Positions 26,463 to 34,527 of a stretch of 59,326 nucleotides of DNA are shown in pieces. The DNA comes from Zwartia sp. GTDB lineage: Bacteria; Pseudomonadota; Gammaproteobacteria; Burkholderiales; Burkholderiaceae_B. The stretch's first letter is position 1, and each line of letters begins with the position of its first letter. The notes beneath the pieces were generated by a model, which was not told where the DNA came from, searched no databases, and saw nothing but the letters and a program-made list of their open reading frames with translations. A program made the position numbers and the translations under genes. The stretch is taken from NCBI GenBank assembly GCA_030653405.1, contig JAURZO010000217.1, forward strand, positions 1-59,326, in the 5' to 3' direction.

Positions 26463-27317
26463 CTAAGCGGCTGACCGACCGAGTCCGCGCCAGATAGAAA
26501 GTGTCGCCTCAGCATTATTCAGTGTGTAGAAATGCAATCCCGGCACACCGTTATCCAACAGTGTTTCACACAACGTCGTCACCACCTCGGCGCCAAAAGC
26601 ACGGATAGAGTCTTTGTCATCGCCCATTTCAGCGAGTCTGAGCCTGATCCAGCGCGGCACCTCGGCGCCACACATTTCAGAAAACCGCATCAACTGGGTG
26701 TAGTTCGTAATCGGCATGATGCCGGGTACGATCGGGATATCAATGCCTTTGGCTTGCACCCGGTCGACAAAATCAAAATAAGAATCTGCATTGAAAAAAT
26801 ATTGCGTAATGGCGCTATTTGCACCGGCACGGACCTTGTTAATGAAATGCATCAGGTCTTTTTCAGGACCGGCAGCCTGCGGGTGCATTTCCGGATAGGC
26901 CGCGACTTCGATATGAAACCAATCGCCTGATTCCTGGCGAATGAATGCAACCAAATCGCTGGCGTGATGAAGCGCGCCTGCACCACTCGCCCCCATACCC
27001 GAGGGCATATCGCCCCGCAACGCCACAATTCGTCGCACACCCTCGTCGCGATAACGCTGCAACAGCGCCTTCAAGTCCTCACGCGATGAGCCAATACAAG
27101 ACAAGTGAGGTGCGGCATCACAACCTAGCGCTCGCATCGTACGAACGGTGTCAAGCGTACCGTCACGTGTCGAACCGCCCGCACCAAACGTCACGCTGAC
27201 GTAATGCGGATCGATGGCCATCATTTGCTTCGCGCCCTCCAATAATCGCTGCTGGGCAGCTGCATCGCGTGGCGGGAAAAACTCCAGGCTAAAAGCCGGA
27301 CCTGCTTGGACAGTCAT
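26463..27317 (-). CDS. metF: 5,10-methylenetetrahydrofolate reductase
   Basis: The 284 residue FAD-dependent TIM barrel begins with S-L-E-F-F-P-P-R-D, and has V-T-F-G-A-G-G-S-T-R, A-L-R-G-D and Q-Y-F-F-N. It makes 5-methyl-THF, the methyl donor for methionine synthase. Its start overlaps the small membrane-protein gene by 4 bases. That gene in turn follows ahcY, so metF is the last gene of the operon that begins with the SAH riboswitch. Confidence 0.95.
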   Translation of the reverse strand: MTVQAGPAFSLEFFPPRDAAAQQRLLEGAKQMMAIDPHYVSVTFGAGGSTRDGTLDTVRTMRALGCDAAPHLSCIGSSREDLKALLQRYRDEGVRRIVALRGDMPSGMGASGAGALHHASDLVAFIRQESGDWFHIEVAAYPEMHPQAAGPEKDLMHFINKVRAGANSAITQYFFNADSYFDFVDRVQAKGIDIPIVPGIMPITNYTQLMRFSEMCGAEVPRWIRLRLAEMGDDKDSIRAFGAEVVTTLCETLLDNGVPGLHFYTLNNAEATLSIWRGLGRSAA

Positions 27318-27652
27318 GGATTAATCAGACTCGAGAGGAAACCAGAGATCACGCTGTAGAGCAACGCTCCGCCCACGGCCCACCAAAAACCATTGACCTG
27401 AAAACCTTTCAGGATTGATCCGGCAAGCCAGAACATCAGCGCATTGATCACAAGTAAAAATAAACCCAGCGTCACAATCGTGATGGGGAGTGTCAATAAA
27501 ATTAAAACAGGCTTGACCAGCATGTTGATCAAGCCAAGCACCGCCGCAGCAAGCATGGCTGACCAGAAACTAGCCACCACAATGCCTGGCAAGACATAGG
27601 CAACCACAAGCAGCGTCACCGCATTTAATATCCAGACTAACAGTAAAGTCAT
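27314..27652 (-). CDS. Phage-holin superfamily IV-like small membrane protein
   Basis: The 112 residue protein has four hydrophobic segments and the pattern L-G-L-I-N-M-L-V-K-P-V-L-I-L-L-T-L-P, typical of the mycobacterial four-TM holin superfamily IV (the YvlD-type membrane proteins). Most members are not phage holins. It sits between ahcY and metF, overlapping metF by 4 bases and about 100 bases from ahcY, so it is expressed with methyl-cycle enzymes. No function in that cycle is known. Confidence 0.8.
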   Translation of the reverse strand: MTLLLVWILNAVTLLVVAYVLPGIVVASFWSAMLAAAVLGLINMLVKPVLILLTLPITIVTLGLFLLVINALMFWLAGSILKGFQVNGFWWAVGGALLYSVISGFLSSLINP

Positions 27653-27753
27653 GACTTTCCCCGGTGAGCACTGCTGTGAAATGCAACCCGGAACAACCGG
27701 ATTGCACCTCTATTTTGCCACTTCCGAGAAAAACTCGGCAGCATCAATCGCGA

Positions 27754-29169
27754 TCAATAGCGATACGCATCGGCCTTAAAGGGACCTTCCTGCTTCACGC
27801 TAATGTAAGCGGCCTGCTGTGGTGTCAACACAGATAGATTGGCGCCGATTTTTTTCAAATGCAGACGCGCAACTTTCTCGTCCAAATGCTTAGGCAACAC
27901 ATACACCTGACCCGCTTTGTACTCTTCATTACGTGAGAACAACTCGATCTGCGCGATCGTCTGGTTCGTAAATGAAGACGACATCACAAATGATGGATGA
28001 CCCGTACCGCAGCCCAAATTGACCAACCGGCCTTTGGCCAGCAAGATGATGCGCTTGCCGTCAGGGAAAATCACATGGTCCACCTGTGGCTTGATCTCTT
28101 CCCATTGCAAATCTTCGATCCCTACGACGTCGATTTCGTTATCGAAGTGACCGATATTGCAAACAATCGCCTGATCTTTCATGCGATCCATATGGGCGCG
28201 CGTGATGACGTTGTAGTTACCCGTTGCCGTCACAAAAATGTCAGCCTTGTCTGCGGCTTCTTCCATTGTGACCACTTTGAAACCTTCCATTGCGGCCAGC
28301 AAGGCGCAGATTGGATCGATTTCAGTGACCCAGACCTGAGCACGCAAAGCAGCCAGCGCCTGAGCCGAGCCTTTACCCACGTCGCCATAGCCAGCAACGA
28401 CAGCGATCTTGCCAGCGATCATAACGTCAGTCGCGCGCTTGATTGCGTCAACCAACGACTCGCGGCAGCCATACAGGTTGTCGAACTTCGACTTCGTCAC
28501 CGAGTCGTTCACGTTGATGGCGGCAAAGGCAAGCTCGCCCTTTTTCGACATTTGATACAGACGCAACACGCCCGTGGTTGTTTCTTCGGTCACGCCTTTG
28601 ATCTGAGCCAGACGTGTGGAGTACCACTTAGGATCTTTTTTCAGCTGCGCTTTGATCGCGGCAAACAGCACGACTTCTTCTTCGGAACTCGGGCTATTCA
28701 AAACCGAGAGGTCGCTTTCAGCCTTAGTACCGAGGTGCAGCAATAGTGTTGCATCGCCACCGTCGTCCAAGATCATATTGGCTTGCTTTTCGCCGGGCCA
28801 TTCAAAAATCTTGTGTGTGTATTCCCAGTACTCGACCAGTGTTTCGCCTTTTTTGGCGAAAACAGGCGTGCCCATTGCAGCGATAGCGGCAGCGGCATGG
28901 TCTTGTGTGGAGAAAATATTGCATGAGGCCCAACGCACTTCGGCGCCGAGTGCCTGCAGCGTTTCAATCAGCACAGCTGTCTGAATGGTCATATGCAGGC
29001 TACCCGTAATGCGGGCGCCTTTCAGAGGCTTGGTTTTTGTAAATTCTTCGCGCGTGGCCATCAGACCAGGCATTTCTGTTTCTGCAATCGCGATTTCGCG
29101 ACGACCAAAGTCGGCGAGGGAAATGTCGGCAACGACGTAATCAGCAAATTTTTCTTTGATAGCGTTCAT
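27754..29169 (-). CDS. ahcY: S-adenosylhomocysteine hydrolase
   Basis: The 471 residue enzyme has D-I-S-L-A-D-F-G-R-R-E-I near the N-terminus, S-C-N-I-F-S-T-Q-D-H-A-A-A-A, the NAD-binding G-Y-G-D-V-G-K-G-S-A-Q-A-L and C-terminal K-A-D-A-Y-R-Y with the NAD-contacting Lys and Tyr. It splits S-adenosylhomocysteine into adenosine and homocysteine. The ATG at 29169 is chosen because GGAG lies about ten bases upstream and the family N-terminus starts here. The frame is open to 29235, but that part is riboswitch expression platform. Confidence 0.97.
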   Translation of the reverse strand: MNAIKEKFADYVVADISLADFGRREIAIAETEMPGLMATREEFTKTKPLKGARITGSLHMTIQTAVLIETLQALGAEVRWASCNIFSTQDHAAAAIAAMGTPVFAKKGETLVEYWEYTHKIFEWPGEKQANMILDDGGDATLLLHLGTKAESDLSVLNSPSSEEEVVLFAAIKAQLKKDPKWYSTRLAQIKGVTEETTTGVLRLYQMSKKGELAFAAINVNDSVTKSKFDNLYGCRESLVDAIKRATDVMIAGKIAVVAGYGDVGKGSAQALAALRAQVWVTEIDPICALLAAMEGFKVVTMEEAADKADIFVTATGNYNVITRAHMDRMKDQAIVCNIGHFDNEIDVVGIEDLQWEEIKPQVDHVIFPDGKRIILLAKGRLVNLGCGTGHPSFVMSSSFTNQTIAQIELFSRNEEYKAGQVYVLPKHLDEKVARLHLKKIGANLSVLTPQQAAYISVKQEGPFKADAYRY

Positions 29170-29178
29170 GTTTTGAGA

Positions 29179-29199
29179 GCTCCGGTATGCCCGCGGAGC
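29179..29199 (-). promoter_or_regulatory. Hairpin sequestering the ahcY ribosome-binding site
   Basis: On the minus strand GCTCCG (29199-29194) and CGGAGC (29184-29179) are fully complementary with a 9 base loop. The Shine-Dalgarno GGAG of ahcY (29183-29180) lies in the 3' arm. This fits a translational expression platform for the upstream SAH aptamer, exposing the site only when the aptamer is folded; the switching itself is inferred. Confidence 0.65.
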
Positions 29200-29256
29200 A
29201 ACAATTGAACGGCTGTGTATTGAGCACCACCGCAATCGCTGCCTGGCAGGATTGGG

Positions 29257-29355
29257 TGAGCGCCGTTAAAGTTGACGAAAGGTCAACGGTAACGTGGAAG
29301 CCTTTGAGCCTGGCGGATATTTTTGCAAATATCCGTCGCAACGCTCCTCAAAAGC
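29257..29355 (-). promoter_or_regulatory. S-adenosylhomocysteine (SAH) riboswitch aptamer
   Basis: Read on the minus strand, the block contains GAGGAGCGTTGC, a hairpin, CCAGGCTC and AACGGCGCTCA, the conserved core of the SAH riboswitch class. P1 is a 9 bp stem with one G-U pair (starting GCTTTTGAG). P2 is a 9 bp stem capped by a GCAA tetraloop. GAGCG near the 5' end can form the pseudoknot with CGCTC at the 3' end. A -10 like TACAAT (29367-29362) places the transcript start close to the base of P1. It precedes ahcY by about 87 bases. SAH binding is known to turn expression on in this class. Confidence 0.93.
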
Positions 29356-29414
29356 ACAGCTATTGTAGCCCGTTTTTAGCAATTTCGGCAGGGTTTACCC
29401 CTCAACCTCTCAAG

Positions 29415-30218
29415 TCATAAGGCTTCGTGAGGGGGCCGATGCAGAGCGACGATATCGTGCGCCGGATCACCATGAAAAGGATAGCGGGCACGCACCAGAG
29501 GATCGTGCCCGGGAATGATGTGCTGGGGCGAAGCCGCCGCCGCACGCAGCGTCGCATAACCGGCCACCATGTCTCCAACATGAAACACAATTGGAAATGG
29601 CGAGGGTCTTTCCATATTTTCATAAAAATGGCTGGCATCGGAAGCAAGCACGACCCAACCGCGGGCGGTATGCACTCTCAGTGACTGCAAGCCCTTGGTA
29701 TGACCTCCAATTTTGATGAGCTCAATGCCTGGCGCCAACTCCTCACGCCCCTGATGAAACTGGACACGGTCGGCATAGACGCGACGCACCAGACTCACAA
29801 CGTCCTCGACATCATAGGCATGACGAAACAATCCATGACACATATGGCGACCACAGGCGTAATCAAGCTCATCATCCTGAACGTGAAACCGGGCATTCGG
29901 CAGCAAGTCGATGTTGCCCGCATGATCGTAATGCAAGTGGGTCAACACCACATCCTGAATGTCTTCGGGCGCTAAGCCCAGTAACGCGAGAGACTCGATC
30001 GGACAACGCAACATGGTGCGTCCACGCTCCTGAGCCTGACGCGCGTTGAAGCCAGTATCAACCAAAATATTGCGCTCACCGTCGCGGATAAGCCACACAA
30101 AATAGTCCATCGGCATCGGATCATCGTGCGGATCCTGCGCGATAAAGTTTTCACGACGGGTACGCTGTTGCAACGTCGCATAGCGCAACGCATAAATTTC
30201 GTAGTCAGGTAAGCGCAT
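29415..30218 (-). CDS. Metallo-beta-lactamase-fold hydrolase, N-acyl homoserine lactonase-like
   Basis: The 267 residue protein has the binuclear metal signature T-H-L-H-Y-D-H-A-G-N, later D-A-S-H-F (bridging Asp) and I-P-G-H-D-P (third His). The Y-F-V-W-L-I-R-D-G-E-R-N-I-L-V-D-T-G-F block resembles AttM/BlcC/AiiA-type lactonases. A lactone is the likely substrate class, but quorum-signal activity is not shown. The start is the ATG at 30218, with GGAG and a 5 base spacer; the frame is open further to 30359. It reads toward the ahcY riboswitch but ends about 60 bases before it. The region between this gene and the divergent gene at 30493 holds a TTGACA (30412-30417) and no obvious -10. Confidence 0.82.
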   Translation of the reverse strand: MRLPDYEIYALRYATLQQRTRRENFIAQDPHDDPMPMDYFVWLIRDGERNILVDTGFNARQAQERGRTMLRCPIESLALLGLAPEDIQDVVLTHLHYDHAGNIDLLPNARFHVQDDELDYACGRHMCHGLFRHAYDVEDVVSLVRRVYADRVQFHQGREELAPGIELIKIGGHTKGLQSLRVHTARGWVVLASDASHFYENMERPSPFPIVFHVGDMVAGYATLRAAAASPQHIIPGHDPLVRARYPFHGDPAHDIVALHRPPHEAL

Positions 30219-30492
30219 TATTTCTCCAGCCTTTGCTGATCGTGGCGTATTGTTTGTATTTGCTTGCATTTGATTGTGCATCGCTGCGGCTGTCAACACA
30301 AGCCTGATCGGCTGACGCTCTGTTATCCGACACCTCCTCACCCAACAGCGCACAACCACAACTCAACTGGTGCCAATCTGCTCGAACACCCTTGATGTTG
30401 CTTGACACAGGGCAAGTCCAGCGCAGACAATCAAGCCCATCCGTGATGACACGAATACACATTTATTTTTTTACATTTTTCTGGAGCTCTAC

Positions 30493-31050
30493 ATGTCTGC
30501 TAAAAGCGAAACCGCTCAATTGTTCAAAGACGGCCTGGCCGTTCGTCGCGCCGTCCTTGGTGCTGATTATGTAGACGGCTCTATTGCTAAGGCCAACGAT
30601 TTCACAATGGCCTTTCAGCACATCACCACCGAGTGGTGCTGGGGCTACGCCTGGACCCGTGATGGCCTGAGCCGCAAAACTCGCAGCATGCTGAACCTAG
30701 CCATGCTGACCGCGCTCAATCGCTCCGCTGAGATCAAACTGCACGTCAAAGGCGCGCTGGCCAACGGCGTGTCGATCGAGGAAATCAAAGAAGTGTTGTT
30801 GCACGCAACGGTCTATTGTGGCATCCCCGCCGGTCTGGATGCATTCAAGGCCGCCAACCAAGTGCTCGAAGAAGAAGGCGCCTTCACCAAAGCTGCAGCC
30901 AAAGCCGCCAAGAAAAAAGTAGCCGCCAAGAAAGCCTCTGCTAAAAAAGTCGCCGCAGCTAAGCCAGCTGCCGATCAAGCCGTCGCGGTCAATGCACCAA
31001 CCAAAGCGCCTGCTAAAAAAGCCGCTGCAAAAAAGGCAGCTAGCAAATGA
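30493..31050 (+). CDS. Carboxymuconolactone decarboxylase-family protein with histone H1-like tail
   Basis: Residues 1 to about 128 form an AhpD/CMD-like domain of the PcaC type, with R-K-T-R-S-M-L-N-L-A-M-L-T-A-L-N-R and L-L-H-A-T-V-Y-C-G-I-P-A-G-L-D-A-F. Residues 131-185 are almost only Ala and Lys with a few Pro and Ser, in repeats such as K-K-V-A-A-K-K and K-K-A-A-A-K-K. Such a tail resembles bacterial histone H1-like proteins and AlgP and would bind nucleic acid or other polyanions. GGAG at 30483-30486 supports the start. The next gene overlaps by 4 bases. The CMD domain could act on a gamma-carboxymuconolactone-like compound or be a peroxidase relative; neither is shown. Confidence 0.85.
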   Translation: MSAKSETAQLFKDGLAVRRAVLGADYVDGSIAKANDFTMAFQHITTEWCWGYAWTRDGLSRKTRSMLNLAMLTALNRSAEIKLHVKGALANGVSIEEIKEVLLHATVYCGIPAGLDAFKAANQVLEEEGAFTKAAAKAAKKKVAAKKASAKKVAAAKPAADQAVAVNAPTKAPAKKAAAKKAASK

Positions 31051-31955
31051 GCGCGCAGCCCACGATAGGTTTTGTGGGCTTGGGCAGCATGGGATGGCCA
31101 ATGGCCTCCCTGCTGCACAAAGCTGGCTACCCACTCCACGTCATTGATGCCTCGAAAGAGCGCGCTCAGGCATTCGCCAAGGAAATCGGCGGCACCGTCG
31201 CCGCGTCCAACCGCGAGCTTGCAGCAGCTTCTGAGTTGATCATCACGATCTTGCCTACCAGCAACATCGTCGAAGCTGTGCTCAATGGTCCAGAAGGCCT
31301 GCTCGCAGGCTTGCGCCCAGGCTCGGTCGTCATCGACATGACTTCTGGCGTTCCTACCATTACGCGCACTCTGGCTGAACAAGTCGCGGCGGCCAAGGGC
31401 CACATGGTCGATGCGCCCGTCTCTGGCGGCGTGCCACGCGCTAAAACAGGCGAGCTCGCCATTATGTTTGGCGGCAGCGCCGATCTGCTTGAGCGTGTGC
31501 GTCCTGTCTTGTCTTGCATGGGCACATCGATCACCCCCACAGGTGATGTCGGCTCGGCACATGCGATGAAAGCACTGAACAACCTCGTATCCGCCGGCGG
31601 CTTTCTGATCGGCGTTGAAGCCTTGCTGATCGGCAAGCGTTTCGGCTTGGATCCTGCCGCGATGGTTGACGTATTGAATTCTTCGACTGGGATGAACAAC
31701 TCCACCCAGAAGAAATTCAAACAGTTCGTGCTGTCGGGTCAATACAACGCAGGTTTTGGTTTGGACCTGATGGTCAAAGACCTCAGCATTGCGCTGGGCA
31801 TTGGTCGCGATACCAACACGCCGACTCCGTTCTCAGCGTTGTGCCGAGAAATGTGGGCTTCATGCGCACAAATGCTCGGACCTGGCCAAGACCATACGGC
31901 AATTGCAAAATTGTCCGAAGCCTTAGCGGGCGATACCTTGTCGGAAAAGAAGTAA
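31047..31955 (+). CDS. 3-hydroxyisobutyrate dehydrogenase-family oxidoreductase
   Basis: The 302 residue protein has the N-terminal NAD(P) motif G-F-V-G-L-G-S-M-G-W-P-M-A, the substrate loop D-A-P-V-S-G-G-V-P and the catalytic Lys in M-K-A-L-N-N-L. This family includes tartronate semialdehyde reductase, 3-hydroxyisobutyrate dehydrogenase and related beta-hydroxyacid enzymes. It overlaps the CMD-domain gene by ATGA, so the two are translationally coupled and may act on one substrate. Its stop is immediately next to the stop of the convergent DUF1289 gene. Confidence 0.9.
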   Translation: MSAQPTIGFVGLGSMGWPMASLLHKAGYPLHVIDASKERAQAFAKEIGGTVAASNRELAAASELIITILPTSNIVEAVLNGPEGLLAGLRPGSVVIDMTSGVPTITRTLAEQVAAAKGHMVDAPVSGGVPRAKTGELAIMFGGSADLLERVRPVLSCMGTSITPTGDVGSAHAMKALNNLVSAGGFLIGVEALLIGKRFGLDPAAMVDVLNSSTGMNNSTQKKFKQFVLSGQYNAGFGLDLMVKDLSIALGIGRDTNTPTPFSALCREMWASCAQMLGPGQDHTAIAKLSEALAGDTLSEKK

Positions 31956-32213
31956 TTACGTTTCGCCAGGCTTGCGTGGGTAGCCTTCCGCACGGATACG
32001 CACCCACACTGCCTGTTTTTCCTCAGCGTCCATGAAGACCCAGTTCGAGACCTCCATCACCGTGCGGCCGCAGCCGCGACACACATCATCAAACAAGGTG
32101 GAGCAAATCGCCACACAAGGCGAGTCTGCGCCATTCGATGCATCATCGGGTGCTGGCTTGGCAGCATCGTCCGATGCATCGTCCCAATTCAATGATGGTG
32201 GCTGAGTTGTCAC
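31956..32213 (-). CDS. DUF1289 Cys-rich small protein
   Basis: The 85 residue protein has S-P-C-V-A-I-C-S-T-L-F-D-D-V-C-R-G-C-G-R-T, four cysteines arranged as in DUF1289 proteins, followed by the conserved W-x-x-M/L region (V-S-N-W-V-F-M-D-A-E-E-K). The N-terminus is an Asp/Ala-rich extension. The function is unknown; the Cys pattern suggests a metal or Fe-S site. It starts one base after metK ends, on the same strand, so it is cotranscribed with metK. Confidence 0.85.
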   Translation of the reverse strand: MTTQPPSLNWDDASDDAAKPAPDDASNGADSPCVAICSTLFDDVCRGCGRTVMEVSNWVFMDAEEKQAVWVRIRAEGYPRKPGET

Positions 32214-32214
32214 G

Positions 32215-33384
32215 TTAAACCGACTTCTTCAATGCCGCCGCCTTATCAGTGGCTTCCCAACTGAACTCAGGCTCGCTGCGGCCAAAGTGACCGTAAGCGG
32301 CTGTCTTGCTGTAGATCGGACGCAACAGATCGAGCATATTGACGATACCTTTGGGACGCAGGTCAAAATGCTCACGAACCAATTTGGACAACTGCTCGTC
32401 AGGCACCACGCCCGTACCATCGGTATTGACTGTGATGTTGATCGGCTCAGCGACACCAATCGCGTAGCTCACCTGAACTTCGCACTTGCTGGCCAAACCG
32501 GCTGCCACAATGTTTTTAGCTACGTAACGTGCGGCGTAAGCGGCCGAGCGATCCACCTTTGAAGGATCCTTGCCGGAGAACGCGCCACCACCGTGACGGC
32601 AAGCACCGCCATAAGTGTCCACAATGATCTTACGACCCGTCAAGCCACAATCGCCCTGGGGTCCACCAATCACGAAGCGACCGGTCGGGTTAATCAGAAA
32701 CCTAGTCTTGGCAGTCAATAACCCAGCAGGAAAACTTGGGCGAATGATGTCCTCAATCACGGCCTCGTGAATCGCGGTCTGTGAAATCTCTGGTGCGTGC
32801 TGAGTCGACAAAACGACGGTATCGACCTCGACAGGCTTGCCGTCAACATAACGGAAAGTGACCTGCGACTTCGCGTCAGGGCGCAGCCAGGGCAGGCGGC
32901 CGTCTTTACGCAACTCGCTTTGGCGCTGCACCAGACGATGCGCATACCAAATTGGAGCTGGCATCAAATCAGGCGTTTCGTTACATGCGTAACCAAACAT
33001 CAAACCTTGGTCGCCTGCGCCTTGATTAAGATAGTCCTCTGAGCTGCGATCGACACCCTGAGCAATATCGGGTGACTGTTTGTCGTATGCGACCAACACT
33101 GCGCAGCCCTTATAGTCGATACCATAGTCGGTATTGTCGTACCCGATACGCTTGATGGTGTCACGCGCGACCTGAATATAGTCAACGTTTGCCGTGGTGG
33201 TGATTTCACCCGCCAACACAACTAAGCCCGTGTTGCAAAGCGTCTCAGCTGCAACACGCGCATTCGGGTCTTGGGTAAAAATCGCGTCCAACACGGCGTC
33301 AGACACTTGGTCAGCGACCTTGTCAGGATGCCCTTCGGAAACGGATTCGGAGGTAAAGAGATAGTCGGAAGACTTTGAAGCCAT
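32215..33384 (-). CDS. metK: S-adenosylmethionine synthetase
   Basis: The 389 residue enzyme shows S-V-S-E-G-H-P-D-K-V-A-D-Q, the flexible-loop region D-Q-G-L-M-F-G-Y-A-C-N-E-T and the P-loop-like G-G-G-A-F-S-G-K-D-P-S-K-V-D-R-S. It makes SAM from methionine and ATP. The ATG at 33384 has AGGA seven bases upstream; the frame has a GTG two codons earlier. With ahcY and metF about 4-6 kb away, the window carries three steps of the methyl cycle. Confidence 0.97.
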   Translation of the reverse strand: MASKSSDYLFTSESVSEGHPDKVADQVSDAVLDAIFTQDPNARVAAETLCNTGLVVLAGEITTTANVDYIQVARDTIKRIGYDNTDYGIDYKGCAVLVAYDKQSPDIAQGVDRSSEDYLNQGAGDQGLMFGYACNETPDLMPAPIWYAHRLVQRQSELRKDGRLPWLRPDAKSQVTFRYVDGKPVEVDTVVLSTQHAPEISQTAIHEAVIEDIIRPSFPAGLLTAKTRFLINPTGRFVIGGPQGDCGLTGRKIIVDTYGGACRHGGGAFSGKDPSKVDRSAAYAARYVAKNIVAAGLASKCEVQVSYAIGVAEPINITVNTDGTGVVPDEQLSKLVREHFDLRPKGIVNMLDLLRPIYSKTAAYGHFGRSEPEFSWEATDKAAALKKSV

Positions 33385-33567
33385 GATCACGTCCTATTTC
33401 TGGCAAAGCCAGAGGTGAGGTTAAGGAGGTGCGTTGCACCCCGGACCGACACCTGAATAGACGCTGGATTGGGCGCGACGCTTTAGCGGATTTATTTTTG
33501 TGTCGACTCGGCATTTCAGCTTTTGTCCAACACCGTCGCCCCGCAAGTTGTCGGTTAACTCAGCGAC
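33385..33567 (-). promoter_or_regulatory. Long structured metK leader, candidate cis-regulatory RNA
   Basis: A promoter on the minus strand, TTTACT (33601-33596) and TATAAT (33579-33574) with a 16 base spacer, would give a leader of about 180 bases. It contains a hairpin TCTGGC-TTT-GCCAGA (33413-33399) directly ahead of the ribosome site and GGTGC-AAC-GCACC (33440-33428). The segment ACCGACA (33555-33549) can pair either with TGTTGG (33532-33527, one G-U) or with TGTCGGT (33451-33445), so two exclusive folds are possible. I do not recognise a known SAM riboswitch class in it. Confidence 0.5.
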
Positions 33568-33573
33568 TTGGCA

Positions 33574-33601
33574 ATTATATTAAGGCAAAACAGCAAGTAA
33601 A
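33574..33601 (-). promoter_or_regulatory. Predicted metK promoter
   Basis: The -10 element is a perfect TATAAT and the -35 is TTTACT (four of six to consensus) with a 16 base spacer. It lies about 190 bases before the metK ATG. Confidence 0.6.
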
Positions 33602-33618
33602 TGGGCGATAATCCCTAC

Positions 33619-34527
33619 ATGAACTGGAATTTCACAAAAATGCATGGCGCAGGTAACGACTTTGTCGTTCTGGATGGCGTTCGTCAACCCATCGAAATGA
33701 CTCCCGAACGAGCGCGGGCACTCGCGCATCGCCAGTTTGGTATTGGTTGCGACCAAATTTTGCTGGTCGACACGCCCTCGCATCCCGAAGCCGACTTTCG
33801 CTACCGGATTTTTAACGCCGATGGGAGCGAGGTCGAGCACTGCGGCAATGGTGCGCGTTGTTTCGTCAAGTTCGTCCACGAACAAAAACTTTCCTCACGC
33901 AACCCGTTACGCGCAGAAATCTCCACCGGTCTGATCACGCTCGAAGCCATGCCAAACGGCGAAGTGGTGGTTGATATGGGGTTGACCCGCTTTACGCCCG
34001 AATCATTGCCCTTTGATGTCAAAGGCCTCTCCTCGCGCATCGAAGGCCAAGACACGCTGTATGCCCTGCCCCTACAAACAGACGGTCCACTTGGTGAGGT
34101 CACAGTCTGGCTCTCCGCCGTCGCGATTTCAAATCCGCACGCCGTGCAGGTCGTTGACGATGTTGACCAAGCGCCTGTCTCTGTACTGGGACCGCTCATC
34201 GAATCACATCCGCGCTTCGCACGCCGGGTCAATGCTGGGTTTCTGCAGATCGTTGACCGTCATACCGCACACTTGCGCGTCTTCGAACGCGGAGCGGGTG
34301 AGACGCTCGCATGCGGCTCGGGAGCTTGTGCCGCTGTTGCCGCCGGCATCCGCCGAGACTTACTTGATTCGCCCGTGCGCGTGCGTACCAACGGCGGTTG
34401 GTTAACCATCGCCACCAACGGCGACCAGATGCGCATGACAGGACCCGCGACTTCGGTATTTTCCAGCACGATCGACATCGACCGACTGGTTGCCTCCATT
34501 CCGACACACACACATACCAAGCCATGA
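33619..34527 (+). CDS. dapF: Diaminopimelate epimerase
   Basis: The 302 residue enzyme begins F-T-K-M-H-G-A-G-N-D-F-V-V-L-D and carries the two catalytic cysteines, E-H-C-G-N-G-A-R-C-F and A-C-G-S-G-A-C-A. It converts L,L- to meso-diaminopimelate for lysine and peptidoglycan. The ATG at 33619 gives the standard N-terminus; an ATG at 33601 is also in frame but overlaps the metK promoter. Its stop overlaps the DUF484 start (ATGA). Confidence 0.96.
   Translation: MNWNFTKMHGAGNDFVVLDGVRQPIEMTPERARALAHRQFGIGCDQILLVDTPSHPEADFRYRIFNADGSEVEHCGNGARCFVKFVHEQKLSSRNPLRAEISTGLITLEAMPNGEVVVDMGLTRFTPESLPFDVKGLSSRIEGQDTLYALPLQTDGPLGEVTVWLSAVAISNPHAVQVVDDVDQAPVSVLGPLIESHPRFARRVNAGFLQIVDRHTAHLRVFERGAGETLACGSGACAAVAAGIRRDLLDSPVRVRTNGGWLTIATNGDQMRMTGPATSVFSSTIDIDRLVASIPTHTHTKP

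Noticed and set aside
27314..27652. Prophage remnant because of the holin-family match
   Set aside because: No other phage gene is near, and the gene is embedded in a conserved metabolic operon; the family name is historical.
33423..33611. A perfect Shine-Dalgarno AAGGAGGTG on the plus strand followed by an open frame
   Set aside because: It is the complement of CACCTCCTT in the metK leader. The frame starts within the site itself with GTG, or with a TTG giving only eight codons, and its product resembles nothing; it is antisense to the metK leader.
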